In this document: positions 62,329 through 64,000 of the stretch, piece by piece
Layout: every line of letters starts with the position of its first letter
How positions within the stretch are numbered: position 1 is the first letter of the stretch
Translations under genes and position numbers: made by a program
NCBI RefSeq assembly: GCF_014647835.1
Contig: NZ_BMPY01000006.1
Coordinates: 124,001-188,000 of the forward strand
Reading direction: 5' to 3'
DNA: 64,000 nt
From: Microbispora rosea subsp. aerata
GTDB lineage: Bacteria > Actinomycetota > Actinomycetes > Streptosporangiales > Streptosporangiaceae
The notes under the pieces: generated by a model
Seen by the model: only the letters and a program-made list of their open reading frames with translations
Databases searched by the model: none
Told to the model about the DNA's origin: nothing

Positions 62329-64000
62329 GTGGCAGGGCGAAGCGGTCGGATCAGTGACGAGGACATCGCGCTCGTGCGGGAGCGCTCGCCGATCGCCGAT
62401 GTCGTCGGCGAGCACATCCAGCTCCGCAACGCGGGCGGGGGCAACCTGAAGGGGCTGTGCCCCTTCCACGATGAGAAGTCGCCCTCGTTCAACGTCACCC
62501 CGGCCCGGGGCTACTACTACTGCTTCGGCTGCGCCGAGGGCGGCGACGTCATCACGTTCGTCCGCAAGATCGAAAACCTGACGTTCACCGAGGCCGTCGA
62601 GCGGCTCGCCCAGCGCGCCGGCATCCAGCTCCGCTACGAGCAGGGCGGCTACGTGCCCGGGCGCGAGCAGGGCGAGCGGCTGCGGCTCATCGAGGCGCAC
62701 CGCGCCGCCGCCGAGTTCTACGCCGAGCGGCTGTCGAGCCCGGAGGCGGCCCCGGGGCGGCGCTTCCTGTCCGAGCGCGGCTTCGAACGGGCCGACGCGG
62801 AGCACTTCGGCGTCGGCTACGCGCCCAACGAGTGGGAGGCGCTGTCGCGGCACCTGATCGCCCGGGGGTTCACCTCCCAGGAGCTGATCAAGGGCGGGCT
62901 GGCCCGGGAGGGCAGGCGCGGTCCCGTCGACCGGTTCCGCGGCCGGCTGATCTGGCCGATCCGCGACATCACCGGCGACGTCATCGGGTTCGGCGCGCGC
63001 AAGCTGCTCGACTCCGACGACGGCCCCAAATACCTGAACACCCCCGAGACGCCGATCTATCACAAGAGCTCGGTGCTGTACGGCGTGGACCTCGCCAAGC
63101 GGGAGATCGCCCGGCGGTCCCAGGCCGTCATCGTCGAGGGCTACACCGACGTCATGGCCTGCCACCTGGCCGGCGTGCCGACCGCGGTGGCCACCTGCGG
63201 CACCTCCTTCGGCGAGGAGCACATCAAGGTCCTGCGCCGGCTGCTGCTCGACCAGGCGGAGTTCCGGGGCGAGGTGATCTTCACCTTCGACGGCGACTCC
63301 GCCGGGCAGAAGGCCGCCCTGCGGGCGTTCCAGGACGAGCAGAAGTTCGTCACGCAGACCTTCGTCGCCGTGCAGCCCGACGGCCTCGACCCCTGCGACC
63401 TGCGGGTCAAGCAGGGCGACGCCGCCGTGCGCGACCTGATCGCCAGCCGTGAGCCGCTGTTCGCCTTCGCGATCCGCAGCATCCTGTCCCGCTACGACCT
63501 CAACACCAACGAGGGCCGCCTGGCCGCGCTCGACGCCGCCGCGCCCGTCGTGGCCTCCATCAAGGACCCCGGGCTGCGCAAGACGTACGTGGTGGACCTC
63601 GACCGCTGGCTCGGCTTCATGGACGAGGGCTTCGTCATCCAGCGCGTGCAGCAGGTCGTGGGGCGGGCCCAGGAGGGCGCGCACGCCCCCGGGCGCAGGG
63701 CGCAGGGCCGTGCGGCCGCGCCGGCGCGGCCCGCGCAGGTCCGGAGTGAACCCCTGGACCCCGCCGTCCGCCTGGAGGCGGAGGCGCTCAAGCTCGCCGT
63801 GCAGCGGCCCGCGCTGCTCGGGCCGGAGTTCGACGCGCTCGGCGCGGCGACGTTCACCCTGCCCGAGCACGTCGCGCTGTACGAGCTCATCACGGCGGCG
63901 GGAGGGACCGTCGCCGGAGGGCCCGGCGGGCGCGAGTGGGTCGACCGGCTGCTGGAGCAGGCCGACGCCGGGTCGCCGGGCGGGACCGGCATCGACCTGA
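62329..64000 (+). CDS. dnaG: DNA primase (3' end beyond window)
   Basis: The first 557 codons of the replication primase that lays RNA primers with DnaB. CHC2 zinc finger: CPFHDEKSPSFNV ... YCFGC (C44, H47, C65, C68). Catalytic core and TOPRIM with VIVEGYTDVMA (about 268) and TFDGDSAG; the C-terminal DnaB-interacting domain has begun at the window edge. An Ala/Arg/Gly linker (about 448-480) separates core and C-terminal domain. GTG 62329, probably leaderless; the gene runs off the right end. Confidence 0.96.
   Translation, partial: MAGRSGRISDEDIALVRERSPIADVVGEHIQLRNAGGGNLKGLCPFHDEKSPSFNVTPARGYYYCFGCAEGGDVITFVRKIENLTFTEAVERLAQRAGIQLRYEQGGYVPGREQGERLRLIEAHRAAAEFYAERLSSPEAAPGRRFLSERGFERADAEHFGVGYAPNEWEALSRHLIARGFTSQELIKGGLAREGRRGPVDRFRGRLIWPIRDITGDVIGFGARKLLDSDDGPKYLNTPETPIYHKSSVLYGVDLAKREIARRSQAVIVEGYTDVMACHLAGVPTAVATCGTSFGEEHIKVLRRLLLDQAEFRGEVIFTFDGDSAGQKAALRAFQDEQKFVTQTFVAVQPDGLDPCDLRVKQGDAAVRDLIASREPLFAFAIRSILSRYDLNTNEGRLAALDAAAPVVASIKDPGLRKTYVVDLDRWLGFMDEGFVIQRVQQVVGRAQEGAHAPGRRAQGRAAAPARPAQVRSEPLDPAVRLEAEALKLAVQRPALLGPEFDALGAATFTLPEHVALYELITAAGGTVAGGPGGREWVDRLLEQADAGSPGGTGIDL

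Overview
The window is high-GC DNA (about 70 percent by eye) with frequent GTG and TTG starts, 4-base ATGA/GTGA stop-start overlaps and leaderless-looking promoters. Gene content and order (DUF3097-hrcA-dnaJ-rsmE, HIT-phoH-ybeY-corC, era, recO-uppS, zur, glyS, ppdK-dgt-dnaG) match the conserved hrcA-to-dnaG neighbourhood of actinomycetes. A Streptosporangiales-type actinomycete (Nonomuraea or Streptosporangium relatives) is the best guess; this rests on gene content, not on a search.

Layout. 1-11.3 kb is core: a heat-shock unit under a CIRCE operator (hrcA-dnaJ-rsmE, with three tiny coupled ORFs in front of rsmE), an ECF sigma factor with a membrane partner, then RNA/ribosome genes (phoH, ybeY, era) with a CorC-like protein, a lipoprotein and a degenerate cytidine deaminase. 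12.2-22.1 kb is a nitrogen-scavenging block: ureABCFGD faces away from the urea ABC transporter urtABCDE. 22.4-25.7 kb has a GNAT enzyme, a DUF2630 protein and leuA behind a leucine leader peptide and attenuator-like hairpin. 25.7-29.5 kb is an irregular zone with an AT-rich tract, an orphan gene and at least two decayed gene fragments. 28.2-46.6 kb is accessory metabolism and regulation: glutamate dehydrogenase, a PhoD-type phosphatase, an Lrp / guanidino-hydrolase / ornithine aminotransferase unit, and several regulators (TetR x3, HxlR, LysR, XRE-DUF5753), four of which sit beside clear palindromic operators. 46.6-64 kb returns to core genes: CDP-alcohol phosphotransferase, recO, uppS, zur, glyS, ppdK, dgt and dnaG (cut by the window end).

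How it fits together. Urea is imported by Urt, hydrolysed by urease and the ammonia can be assimilated by glutamate dehydrogenase; the guanidino-hydrolase and RocD offer a parallel arginine/ornithine nitrogen route. I see no CRISPR array, rRNA, tRNA, complete mobile element or secondary-metabolite cluster. The most unusual items are the coupled mini-ORFs tandemly duplicated in front of rsmE, the DasR-like operator cluster before ppdK, the decayed-gene zone at 27-29.5 kb, a coupled 37-residue ORF after a cupin gene, and a LytM-like lipoprotein lacking its metal ligands.
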